DNA of 64,000 nucleotides, taken from positions 7,904 through 71,903 of the forward strand of contig CAVZCJ010000021.1 of NCBI GenBank assembly GCA_963773625.1, read 5' to 3'. This stretch comes from DATARH01 sp963773625 (lineage in GTDB: Bacteria > Pseudomonadota > Alphaproteobacteria > ATCC43930 > CGMCC-115725). The position numbers and the translations under genes were made by a program. The notes below the pieces were generated by a model that was not told the origin of the DNA, made no database searches, and saw only the letters and a list, made by a program, of their open reading frames with translations. This document shows positions 10,511-19,449 of this stretch, in pieces (position 1 is the first letter of the stretch; each line of letters begins with the position of its first letter).

Positions 10511-11363
10511 TTATCCCTTCACTGACCCGGTGATGCCGGAGACGTAATACTCAACGAAGAACGAATAGACGAACGCGACCGGGATCGAGCCCAACAGCGC
10601 GCCCGCCATCAGCTCGCCCCAGAAAAACACGTCGCCGCGCACCAGTTCGGAGGTGACGCCGACCGGCACGGTCTTCTGCTCGGGCGAGCTACAGGAAGAC
10701 CAGCGCGTAAATGAACTCGTTCCACGACAGCGTGAACGCGAAGATGCCGGCCGACAGGATACCCGGGATCGCTACCGGGAAGATGATGTACAGCATCGCC
10801 TTCCAGCGCGGCGCCCCGTCGATCCGCGCGCATTCCTCGAGCTCCTTCGGGATCGACTTGAAATAGCCCATCAGAAGCCAGGTGCAGAATGGAATGAGGA
10901 AGGTCGGATAGGTGAGGATCAGCGCCCAGGGCGAGTCGCCAAGCTTGAAGTTACGGATGATGTCGGAGAGCGGAATGAACAGCAGCGTCTGCGGCACGAG
11001 ATAGGTGATAAAAATCCCGGTGCCGATCAGCCCGGCGAAGCGGAACTTGAGCCGCGACAGCGCATAGCCCGCCAGCAGCCCGCAGAACAGTGAGATCGCC
11101 GTCGCCGCGAGCGATATGATCATCGTGTTCAGCATCCAGGTGCTGAACAGCGTCGTCGTCAGCAGGTCGCGGATGTGCTCGAGCGTCGGCTGCCAGGTCC
11201 AGAACGGGTTGTAATTGATCGAGTTCCATGGCCGGTACAGCTCCTTGTCCGGCCGGATCGTGGTGATGATCATCCAATAGAACGGGAACAGCAGCGCGAC
11301 GACGAACGCGGTCACCGGCACATAAAAGAAAACCCAGCGCCGCCACTTTGCTCCTTCGATCAT
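10511..11363 (-). pseudogene. carbohydrate ABC transporter permease (MalG type), one frameshift
   Basis: This is a six-helix MalG-type permease of about 283 residues. The EAA loop that contacts the ATPase reads EECARIDGAPRWKAMLYIIF. The frame stops early after NEFIYALVFL because of one extra base near 10690. Removing it continues SSPEQKTVPVGVTS and ends VEYYVSGITGSVKG with a TAA at 10511-10513, a normal MalG C-terminus. The change creates a TAG in the annotated frame, so only a single-base event is needed. It lies 3 bases after the MalF-type permease stop and 5 bases before the ATPase start. Confidence 0.8.
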
Positions 11364-11366
11364 GAC

Positions 11367-12308
11367 CTAGAGGGTCTCCGCCTTGCGGATGTAGACAAGC
11401 TGTACGATCACCACGAGCAGCAGGATCGGGAAAATCGCCAAGGAGATCGCCGCGCCCTGGCTCAAGAGCCCGGTACCGATGCCGAGCTGATAGGCATAGG
11501 TCGCGAAAAGCTGCGTCGCGTTGGCCGGACCGCCTCCGGTCAGTACGTAGACGAGCTGGAAGTCGGCGAAGGTCTGGATCACCGAGAACAGCACGATGAC
11601 CAGCGTCACCGGCAGCAGCAGCGGCCAAGTGACGTGGCGAAAGCGGGCCCAGGCGCGCGCGCCGTCGATCGCCGCGGCCTCATGCAATTCGGGGCTGATG
11701 GTCTGCAGGCCGGCGAGCAGGCTGATCGCATAGAACGGCACGCCGCGCCACACGTTGACGATGATCACAGAGATCATCGCCAGCCCCGGTTCGCCGAGCC
11801 AGTTGATGCGCGTCTTGATGATCCCGAGATGGAACAAGCTCCAATTGAGGACGCTGAAGGTCGGGTCGAACATCCATTTCCAGGCGAAGGTCGACAGCAC
11901 GGTCGGGATGATGAAGGGCAACAGGATGAAGGCGCGCATGAACGCCTTGCCCTTGAAATTACGATTGAGCAGCAGCGCCAGCCAAAGGCCTAGCGCGAGT
12001 TTGAAGACGGTAGTCACGAACGTATAGAGGCAGGTATTCCACACTGCGACATGGAAGATGTCGTCCGACCAGATTTTCTTAAAATTGTCGAGCCCGACGA
12101 ACTTCCCTGGCACGCCCACCGTTGTGTCGGTGACCGAGAGCGCGATGCCTTTGACGAACGGGTAGGCGATGAAGAGACCCAACAGAATGATCGTCGGCAG
12201 CATCAGGCAGAACGCCAAGCGCCGCTCGTCTTCGAGCAGGCGGGTGATCAGCCCGCGCCGCGGCGCGGCGACATACTGCCGGGGGGCGGCGGTTTCGATT
12301 GTCGCCAT
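11367..12308 (-). CDS. carbohydrate ABC transporter permease (MalF/UgpA type)
   Basis: This 313-residue membrane protein is the only gene of the importer operon without a lesion. It has a cytoplasmic N-terminus, about six hydrophobic segments and the EAA loop ELHEAAAIDGARAWARFRHV, which docks on the ATPase. The C-terminus YIRKAETL is typical of MalF-type sugar or polyol permeases. It is first in the leftward operon, and the upstream 330 bases separate it from the divergent stress-protein gene. The sugar cannot be told from sequence. Confidence 0.88.
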   Translation of the reverse strand: MATIETAAPRQYVAAPRRGLITRLLEDERRLAFCLMLPTIILLGLFIAYPFVKGIALSVTDTTVGVPGKFVGLDNFKKIWSDDIFHVAVWNTCLYTFVTTVFKLALGLWLALLLNRNFKGKAFMRAFILLPFIIPTVLSTFAWKWMFDPTFSVLNWSLFHLGIIKTRINWLGEPGLAMISVIIVNVWRGVPFYAISLLAGLQTISPELHEAAAIDGARAWARFRHVTWPLLLPVTLVIVLFSVIQTFADFQLVYVLTGGGPANATQLFATYAYQLGIGTGLLSQGAAISLAIFPILLLVVIVQLVYIRKAETL

Positions 12309-12638
12309 GGGCGGTTCCTTCCAGCGAAAATGCGACTCTGCGGCGCTTTGGGACGACGATTTCCAAGGGGATGTTTAGACATTACGAGAGCGCCATACAA
12401 GCGAGGCGACCCCCCGAGCGGCGACTGTATGGGTGGGGGCGTCATTCCTAGATTGCAGACCTGGACGGATGCCAATCGCTCCAACGAGCCTGTTGACCTG
12501 CCCGCGAGCCAATTCCACGCCGACACCGGCGCAAAGATCGCGAAGAATTGCCCTCTGGGCGATTGACTTGAATCAAAGCGTCGATCTACGCGGTGGCCGA
12601 GCATTCAGGTCAGCGCAAGGATTTGGCGGGAGGCGCGC
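12309..12638. other. 330-bp divergent intergenic region
   Basis: This stretch separates the leftward sugar importer operon from the rightward universal stress gene and should hold both promoters. The one clear site is the FNR/FixK-like box at 12563-12576. The reading frames across it have no ribosome site or family similarity, so I see no gene. Confidence 0.6.
12563..12576 (+). promoter_or_regulatory. FNR/FixK-type box upstream of the universal stress gene
   Basis: TTGAC-TTGA-ATCAA matches the CRP/FNR-family half-site pattern TTGA(T/C)-N4-(A/G)TCAA. Its centre is about 70 bases before the GTG start of the stress gene, a plausible activator position. Control of universal stress proteins by FNR, ANR or FixK regulators is well known in proteobacteria. 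Confidence 0.55.
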
Positions 12639-13484
12639 GTGGAGTTCAAGGACATACTCGTCGTGCTCGACGCAGAGCCGCGGGCTCAGGATCGGATTGT
12701 GCTGGCGGGTGAACTCGCCGGCCGCTTCGGGGCGCATCTGACTGGATTGTACGTGGCGGCGGAGCCACCAGGTCGCCTCGACTATTTCAACTACGATACC
12801 CCGCTGTTCGGTCCGGTATACCGCGACGCGGAGCCGCAAATTCGGGTCGAGTCGGAGAGCTCACGCCTTCATTTCGAGGAAATTGCCCGGCGATATTCGC
12901 TGTCGTCGGATTGGCGAACCGCGTCGGGCTACCCTTCGGAGGTGGTGGCGGTTCACGGCCGCTATGCGGATTTGGTCATCCTCGGTCAGATCGATCCCGA
13001 TGACCTGCGGTCGCCCTTCGTCAGGCCGCGTCCAGAGGAAGTGGCGCTGTTGACGGGGCGACCGATCCTCGTCATGCCCTATGCTGGCGCCTTTGCCAAT
13101 ATCGGGCAGACGGTGCTGGTCGGATGGGATGCTAGCCGCGAAGCCACGCGCGCGGTCAACGACGCGATGCCGTTGCTGGCGACGGCGTCCTCGGTCACCG
13201 TCATCACGGTCGATCCCGAGCACGGTCCAGAGGGGCACGGCGAGGTCCCCGGGGCGGACATCGCGCTCCATCTCGCCCGCCACGGCGTGTCCGTTCGCAT
13301 AGAGCGCACCGTCTCCGACGGCATCGGCATTGGCGATGCCCTGCTGTCACGCGCCTGCGATCTTGGCGCCGATCTCCTAGTGATGGGAGCTTACGGTCAC
13401 TCGCGGGTGCATGAGCTGCTGCTGGGCGGCGCGACGCGAACCATCCTCGCCAGCATGACGCTGCCGGTGCTGATGGCCCATTAA
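12639..13484 (+). CDS. tandem-type universal stress protein (UspA family)
   Basis: The protein is 281 residues, about twice a single Usp domain. The first half opens MEFKDILVVLDAEP and ends near GRPILVMPYAGAFANIG. The second half opens TVLVGWDASREATRAVNDAM and carries the ATP-binding type motif GAYGHSRVHELLLGGATRTI, with G-x2-G-x9-G(S/T). Tandem Usp proteins act in the cytoplasm and are linked to low oxygen, stasis and redox stress. The start is a GTG; the first residues match the usual beta strand. The FNR/FixK-like box upstream fits oxygen-responsive expression. Confidence 0.9.
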   Translation: MEFKDILVVLDAEPRAQDRIVLAGELAGRFGAHLTGLYVAAEPPGRLDYFNYDTPLFGPVYRDAEPQIRVESESSRLHFEEIARRYSLSSDWRTASGYPSEVVAVHGRYADLVILGQIDPDDLRSPFVRPRPEEVALLTGRPILVMPYAGAFANIGQTVLVGWDASREATRAVNDAMPLLATASSVTVITVDPEHGPEGHGEVPGADIALHLARHGVSVRIERTVSDGIGIGDALLSRACDLGADLLVMGAYGHSRVHELLLGGATRTILASMTLPVLMAH

Positions 13485-13514
13485 GCGCGGTGCGAGCCGG
13501 AAGCGCTTCCGGAT

Positions 13515-16202
13515 TTACGCTGGCTGCATGCCGGAGTTTGTCGAATTCCGCAGCGACGCAAGCGTGCTGGTCAGCAGACGGTCGAGCTCTCTTGTCGCGG
13601 CTTCTTCCGGGACGATCCCGCCACGGCTAGTCATTTCCAGTTCCGCCGCGGCCGCCGCGACGGCCTTGGCGCCGATTGTATAGCTCATCGATTTGAGGGC
13701 ATGGCTCGCCTTGGCTATGTTCTCGGTGCCGCCCGACTTGGCCGCGGCCTGAAGTTCCGCGATGCAGCCGGGCGCGTTCTCGCAATAGAGACCGACGACC
13801 TTCTCGACAAAGCCGCTTCGCCCATTCGAGATGAAGCCTTCGAGTTCGGCCACCACGTTCCGGTCGAACAGATCGTCCCGGCTTCGAAGGGCCGATAGCG
13901 TGGTCGAAATAGAGTCCGTGATCGGCTCCGGGTCAGCGGCGGGGACCGACGGCGTGATGAATTCCCGCAAGGTTTCGCCGAGCTTTTTGAGCGTAAACGG
14001 CTTGTGGAGAACGGCGTCCATCCCCGCGACGCGCCACGCCTCGGCCGCCGCGCCGACGACATGAGCGGTGAGCGCGACAATCGGTACCCGCCGCTGCCCG
14101 GAAGTTTCTTCCCACGCGCGGATTCCCCGTGCCGCTTCATAGCCGTCCATGTCGGGCATGCTGCCGTCCATCAGGACAAGGTCGAATGTCTCGGCGTTGA
14201 CCGCGTCGATCGCCCCGGCGCCGGAGGAAACCAACTTCACCTCGATCCCCAGGCGCCCCAGCGCCTCAAGCGCCACCTCCCGATTGACGGCGCTGTCGTC
14301 GGCCACGAGCACGCGCGAACCGGCGAAGCAGGGCAGCTTTTCGGTGGAGGGCGTCACGTCCGAATGATCGAAGCGGGACTCCAGCGGCACCCCTTTCGCC
14401 AAGAACTCCAGCAGCTGTCTCAGCTCCTGCCGCCTGATCGGCTGCGGCAGGACGACCCGCGCAATCCCCGCACGGACCAGCTCCTGCGGCTCCGAGTCGC
14501 CGTAGGCGCCAAGGCAGATGGTATTGGCCAGAAGGTCCGTCAAAGCCCGCAACCCTCGAGGATCCCCAATTGCGACGCAGGCGCTCGCCGCATCCGGCGC
14601 GACGGCATATCCCGCGAACTCGAAATACGATGTTAGGGCACGCGTCGTGAACGGACCCGCATGGGCGATCACGACCCTCGCGCCGATGGCCTTCGGCCAC
14701 GCGGTCGCCGGCTCAAGGACGGACGAGGGGAGCACGACCGAGAAGCGCGACCCGTGCCCGACCTTGCTGGTAACGCTGAGCCCGCCACCCATCGCATCGA
14801 CCAGCTTCTTGCAAATAGCGAGCCCGAGACCCGTGCCGCCGAACCGGCGGGTGGTGGTCTGATCGGCCTGCGAGAATGCGCCGAAGACGCTGTCGATCTT
14901 GTCATCTTCGATGCCGATCCCGGTGTCCTCGACGGCAACGCAAATACCTCCCTCGGGGGCAGACTGGACCTCTATCAGCACGCCGCCCGACTCGGTGAAC
15001 TTGATGGCATTGTTGACCAGATTGGAAACCACCTGACGCAGACGCACCGGGTCACCGGCGATCGCGGCAGGCACCGCCGGATCGATGAAGCCGGCGAGAT
15101 CGAGGCCCTTGGTCGATGCGCGATCCCAGAACAGGCTCAGCACGTCGTCGACGACGTCGCTCAAGTCGACGCGGATGGTCTCGAGCTCGAGCCGGCCCGC
15201 CTCGATTTTGGAGAAGTCGAGAATGTCGTTGATGATGGCGAGGAGGCTCGCGCCCGAATTGACGATGACATCGGCATAGCGGCGCTCGCGCGGCGGCAAT
15301 TCGCTTCCCGCCAGGAGCTCTGCCATGGCCATGACCCCGTTCATCGGGGTGCGAATTTCGTGGCTCATGGTGGCCAGGAATTCGGATTTTGCGCTGTTCG
15401 CCGCCTCCGCGGCGTCTTTCGCGACGACAAGGTCTGCCGTTCGCGCCTCGACCTCGCTCTCCAAGCCCGCGACTTGTGCGGCGATGCGCTCGTCCCGGAC
15501 CTGAATTTCCGACAGCATGCGATTGAAGCCGGACACCAGCGCCCCCACCTCGCCATCGGCCTCGACAGCGACATCTCGATCAAATTCGTGGGTTTCCTGG
15601 ACGCGGCGCATCGCGTCGGTCAGCGCGAGGATAGGCCGCGTGATGCGTTTCTGAATTCGCCATGCGATCAAAATCCCGATCAGCACCGCCGTGAAGGCCA
15701 CGGCAAGGCTTTCGCCCAGACTGATGATGAAGCGCCTCAGAATGCCTTCCGTTCGACCCAGGAGAACAACCTGGCCAACCTCGGTCCCGTCGGATGTCAC
15801 CGGGACCGAGACTTCCGAGCTGCCGCTGAGGAGTTGCTGGAAGATCGAGACCGAGCCGGCGCCCCGTCCGGCCTGAACATCATTGACGAGGCGGACCCCC
15901 GCGCCCGTTTCAACCAGCAACACGCCGATCGGGGCCTCGATCCGGCCATATTCGACGTCGCGCATCTGGCTGATCGAGCGTAGGGATTTGAACGCGCCTT
16001 GTACGTCGCGATCGGCCGCAGCCTTCGATGTCATCGACGCCACGACCAGCGCGGCGGCCTTTAGGCGCGCGGTTTCGAGGGCGACTTCACGATCGCCGTC
16101 CCGCCACGCTAGGACGCCGGCGATCGGCGTTACCGCCACGCCGACGATGCAGATGATCATCCAGACGAGACGGCGGCGAAGAGTGCGCTGTTTGGCCTGC
16201 AC
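13515..16202 (-). CDS. hybrid sensor histidine kinase with HAMP, receiver and HPt domains (BarA-like)
   Basis: An 895-residue kinase with all elements of an intramolecular phosphorelay. There are membrane segments near 12-32 and 158-181 with a periplasmic sensor between them, HAMP at about 182-235, a coiled linker, and a dimerisation domain with His281 in TMSHEIRTPMNG. The ATPase domain shows the N box NLVNNAIKF, G1 EDTGIGIED and G2 GGTGLGLAI. A second receiver-like region at about 508-600 has no phosphoacceptor Asp, so it is degenerate. The true receiver at about 629-748 has Asp679 in VLMDGSMPD and Lys in LHKPF. An HPt domain carries His834 in ASHALKS. The start is GTG. It is divergent from a second kinase gene. 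The signal is unknown. Confidence 0.92.
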   Translation of the reverse strand: MQAKQRTLRRRLVWMIICIVGVAVTPIAGVLAWRDGDREVALETARLKAAALVVASMTSKAAADRDVQGAFKSLRSISQMRDVEYGRIEAPIGVLLVETGAGVRLVNDVQAGRGAGSVSIFQQLLSGSSEVSVPVTSDGTEVGQVVLLGRTEGILRRFIISLGESLAVAFTAVLIGILIAWRIQKRITRPILALTDAMRRVQETHEFDRDVAVEADGEVGALVSGFNRMLSEIQVRDERIAAQVAGLESEVEARTADLVVAKDAAEAANSAKSEFLATMSHEIRTPMNGVMAMAELLAGSELPPRERRYADVIVNSGASLLAIINDILDFSKIEAGRLELETIRVDLSDVVDDVLSLFWDRASTKGLDLAGFIDPAVPAAIAGDPVRLRQVVSNLVNNAIKFTESGGVLIEVQSAPEGGICVAVEDTGIGIEDDKIDSVFGAFSQADQTTTRRFGGTGLGLAICKKLVDAMGGGLSVTSKVGHGSRFSVVLPSSVLEPATAWPKAIGARVVIAHAGPFTTRALTSYFEFAGYAVAPDAASACVAIGDPRGLRALTDLLANTICLGAYGDSEPQELVRAGIARVVLPQPIRRQELRQLLEFLAKGVPLESRFDHSDVTPSTEKLPCFAGSRVLVADDSAVNREVALEALGRLGIEVKLVSSGAGAIDAVNAETFDLVLMDGSMPDMDGYEAARGIRAWEETSGQRRVPIVALTAHVVGAAAEAWRVAGMDAVLHKPFTLKKLGETLREFITPSVPAADPEPITDSISTTLSALRSRDDLFDRNVVAELEGFISNGRSGFVEKVVGLYCENAPGCIAELQAAAKSGGTENIAKASHALKSMSYTIGAKAVAAAAAELEMTSRGGIVPEEAATRELDRLLTSTLASLRNSTNSGMQPA

Positions 16203-16314
16203 GTGGCGATGCCTACCACTATCGAAGCCGGTGCGTGTGGGCCGGCATCCAGCAGGGTTACATTGGGTTAATTACTTTCCTCTAAATTCACCGGGTAGCG
16301 AGGGATGGTTTTTG

Positions 16315-17554
16315 GTGGCTGTCGATCGAGCCCCGGACGATTTGGCGATCGCTCAGCAAGAGCCGTTGGCGGTGCTCTTTGTTGACGACGATCCGCTTTT
16401 GCGCGAGTTCGCGCTTGAAAATCTCGGCGCACACTGGTCGAGCGTAACGGTGGCGGGCGACGGCGAAGAAGCCCTCGCCGCTATTCGCGGTCGCAAGCCT
16501 GATATCGTCTTGCTCGATCTGGAGATGCCGCGACTGGACGGCTTCGGGGTGTTGGCGGCTCTCCGCGAGGATCAAGCGACCGAAAGACTTCCCGTCATTG
16601 TCATCACTGGGCGCGCCGATGAGTATTCAATTGAGCGAGCGTTCTCGGCCGGCGCGGCGTCGTTCCTGGTTAAGCCGATCAACTGGCGTTTGGTGGTCCA
16701 TCAGATCCGCTACGTGAATCGCGCGGCGCAGATCGAGCGTTCCCTAGGCCGGCATATCGACGAACTCGAGCGGAAGAAATGCGAACTCGAGGCGACGTCG
16801 AGCGCCCTCGGGGTCGCCCTCAGTGAGGCCGATGCCGCCAGCGCGGCGAAATCCGATTTTCTCGCGGCCATGAGCCATGAGCTGCGAACGCCGCTGAACG
16901 CCATGATCGGCTTCTCCGAGATCTTGGACAGTCCAGCGCGATGGGCCGCTCGGCAGCGTGAAATACCAGGGATATGTCCGCGATATTCTGGACAGCGGCA
17001 AACATCTATTGTCGCTGATCAACGACGTCCTGGAGTTCTCGCGGGGAAACTCGGGAAAACTGCGGCTCGGCGACGACGAATTCTCGCCGGACGCGGTGAT
17101 CGACGAGGCATTGCGCAAGGTGATCCACCAGGCGACCGCCGCGGGCCTCGCGATCACGAAGGATGCCGCGCCCGCGGGCATAGTCTTGCGGGGCGATCGG
17201 CGCCGGGTCGCCCAAGTGCTGATCAATCTCCTGGCCAATGCGGTGAAGTTCACACCCGCCGGCGGGCATGTGACGGTCCGCACAAGTTGCGATATCGACG
17301 GTTTTGCCATCTCCGTGTCCGATACGGGGATCGGCATTGCTCCCGAGGATATTCCGAAAGCGCTCGACCGCTTTGGCCAGGTCGAAAACAGCCTGGTCCG
17401 CAAATACGACGGCACGGGTTTGGGCCTGCCGCTTGCAAAACAGCTGATGGAGCTGCATGGCGGCACTCTCAGCATCGATAGTATGCTTCGCGTCGGGACC
17501 ACCGTCACCGTGCGGTTCCCGGCGGCGCGCGTGATTACCGCCGCCGCGGCCTAA
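16315..17554 (+). pseudogene. receiver-histidine kinase fusion, one frameshift
   Basis: The product has an N-terminal receiver domain (FVDDDPLLREF, Asp in VLLDLEMPRLDG, Lys in LVKPINW), a coiled linker, a HisKA domain with AMSHELRTPLNAMIGFSEI and a HATPase domain with NLLANAVKF, DTGIGI and GTGLGLPLAKQ. No membrane segment is present, so it is cytoplasmic. The frame breaks near 16932-16941, just after the HisKA His motif. Dropping one base restores the usual GPLGSVKYQGYVRDI. The GTG at 16315 is taken as start because the receiver fold begins soon after. It is divergent from the BarA-like kinase, 112 bases away, so the two could form one signalling unit. The lesion may be an assembly indel. Confidence 0.78.
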
Positions 17555-17608
17555 CGATACGGTCCGCTGCGCTCGAACGGCTGGCGCCGCCGCGGCGGCG
17601 CTACCTCA

Positions 17609-18844
17609 TTAGTTGGAAAGGTAGATGCGGGGCTGTCCGACCGCTGCCGGCACCGGTACGGGGTCGCCCGCATAGTTCGCGTTCAGGGTCAGATCGGCAC
17701 TGCCACCGATTTTCATGGCGTGCGCGACAATAACGGTCCAACTCGATGCGTCCGCCACCTTGTTGTTATAGCCGCTGATGCTGAGCAGACCCGCGGGGAT
17801 GTAAACCACGCCCAGCAGCTTATGCGCGGCCGTCGAGGAGATCTTAAAGGTGAGCAGGTTGTCGCGGGTGGTCGCGATGACAAAACCCGAAAGCGGCCCT
17901 GACTGGCGGCCTTCGAGCTCGATATCCGAATTGTCCTTAAAGAGGAATTTCGACGTAAGGTCGAACACCAACGCGACGTCGCTGCCTTGGAGGACTGCGT
18001 GGTTTGCCACCGTCAACACCGCGGCAAAGAAATAATGCTCGCCCGGATCCAATATGAGCGTCGCGTTATTGCTTACCGTGATCAGGCCGCAATGGACGCC
18101 CGGCGCCAGGTGCTGCGTTCCCACGGTGAAAGTCAGGTCCACATCCGTGCACAAGCTCGGAACGTTAATGTTGATCGAAGCGAACGGATCGGGCATCGGC
18201 GCGGCGCCGGTCAGTGGCGCCGGCGAGATCGGGCCGGTGGCGGTTCCCACGGCCTGAACCGCGCCCGCGGTGATTTGCGCGCTGCTTTGGGCCGCGATGT
18301 CTTGGTCGGACTGCATCGAGCAATTGGGCGCCGTTATCTGCGCATCGCCGGTTAGATTTATGACGGCATTCAGGCCGCTCGTGCTCGTGCCGAGCGCGCA
18401 GAGCGGCATCCGGCCTTCCATCTGGGCGGTCGCGCTGACGCTGATGTTCCAACCGCCTCTGGGTAGCATGTTCTCGAGCAGCGCGGGCCGGGTTGCGGAT
18501 ATCGAGACCTGCACCGCTGTCCCGTTGTTGACGATCTGAGCCGCGACATTGGTCGTCCAGTCGCTGATCAGCCCTCGCAGCTGCGCCTGCGCAAAACTTT
18601 GGGCTCGATCGGCGGTCGCCGACGAGGCATCGATAGCAAGTTGCGCCGCCGCGGCAAGCGCGGACGCATCCGCCACGCCTTGCAGACGGCCACGATCGAC
18701 CGTGGCGTCGGTAAAATCGAGCGCGCCGACCGCCACAAACGCCATCACCGGAAGGGCGATAGCGAACGCAATGGCCATTCCGCCGCACTGATCCTTACGA
18801 AGGCGGAAGAGGAGAGATGTTATATATCGGCCTAAAAACGACAC
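17609..18844 (-). CDS. TadG-like / Tad-domain pilus assembly protein
   Basis: A 411-residue protein with a short basic N-terminus, one hydrophobic segment (AIAFAIALPVMAFVAVGAL) and the Tad-domain motif DFTDATVDRGRLQGVADASA. This is typical of TadE/TadG-like proteins that place a single N-terminal helix in the inner membrane and a large domain outside. The rest is Ala/Thr/Ser-rich, with repeated beta-rich segments and a pair of CXnC-type cysteines. No other tad or cpa gene is in the window, so an orphan role in Flp-type pili or another surface structure is inferred. The upstream region (18845-18955) is A+T-rich and probably holds its promoter. Confidence 0.75.
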   Translation of the reverse strand: MSFLGRYITSLLFRLRKDQCGGMAIAFAIALPVMAFVAVGALDFTDATVDRGRLQGVADASALAAAAQLAIDASSATADRAQSFAQAQLRGLISDWTTNVAAQIVNNGTAVQVSISATRPALLENMLPRGGWNISVSATAQMEGRMPLCALGTSTSGLNAVINLTGDAQITAPNCSMQSDQDIAAQSSAQITAGAVQAVGTATGPISPAPLTGAAPMPDPFASININVPSLCTDVDLTFTVGTQHLAPGVHCGLITVSNNATLILDPGEHYFFAAVLTVANHAVLQGSDVALVFDLTSKFLFKDNSDIELEGRQSGPLSGFVIATTRDNLLTFKISSTAAHKLLGVVYIPAGLLSISGYNNKVADASSWTVIVAHAMKIGGSADLTLNANYAGDPVPVPAAVGQPRIYLSN

Positions 18845-18955
18845 CAGTCTCTCGCATCGATCGGTGTCGTTATCAGACCTAATTCCTACGCAAATCGTTA
18901 CCTCGGTTGCGTTTTTTCAGTGTGAATAATATTAAGAAAATTAACCTTTAATAAT

Positions 18956-19276
18956 TCAGCGGCGGCGGGGAGCGTCCTCGTCAGCCCGACGTTCGAGTTT
19001 GGCGGCGAAATGGGCTACCCGCACTGGTGGACGCCGAACCTGCGCAGCAATATCAACTTCGGCCTTATTCACCACCAGATCCCGGCGGCGCTTGTCGGCC
19101 CGGTTCAGGCTGGGGGCATGAACAAGACCCTGAAAACCTTCCACGCCAATTTGATCTGGAACCCGGTGTCGATGGTCGATGTCGGTATCGAATACATGTG
19201 GGGCGAGCGCACCACGGTCAATAATGGCCACGGCACCGAGAACGCGCTGATCAGCAAGATCGCCTTTCGCTTCTAG
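18956..19276 (+). pseudogene. C-terminal remnant of a DcaP-like outer membrane porin
   Basis: The open frame has no plausible start and encodes only about 106 residues. They include FEFGGEMGYPHWWTPNLRSN, NLIWNPVSMVDVGIEYMWGE and the final SKIAFRF. Alternating beta-strand residues and a terminal Phe are the hallmarks of the last strands of an outer membrane beta-barrel; the sequence resembles DcaP-type porins. The N-terminal two thirds are missing, and the preceding DNA is the A+T-rich TadG promoter region. An intact intrinsic terminator follows, so the 3' end of the original gene has been kept. This looks like a deletion scar. Confidence 0.7.
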
Positions 19277-19306
19277 TCGGCGACCATTCGGTCCCGACCG
19301 GAGAAA

Positions 19307-19334
19307 CCCGCCGGCACAATGCCGGCGGGTTTTT
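19307..19334 (+). terminator. intrinsic terminator after the porin remnant
   Basis: CCCGCCGGC and GCCGGCGGG form a perfect 9-bp stem around the loop ACAAT, followed at once by five T residues. It lies 31 bases past the porin stop codon and is the strongest class of Rho-independent signal in the window. Confidence 0.88.
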
Positions 19335-19449
19335 GCCTGCCCGATGGGGCGCCCCAGCGAGGAATCTGGCGCGGCCGAAGAGAGCGGTGTAGACAAACCG
19401 CTGTCCGAATTTGCGTCCGACGGGTGAAGCGGCGGGGGAGGCGATCGCG

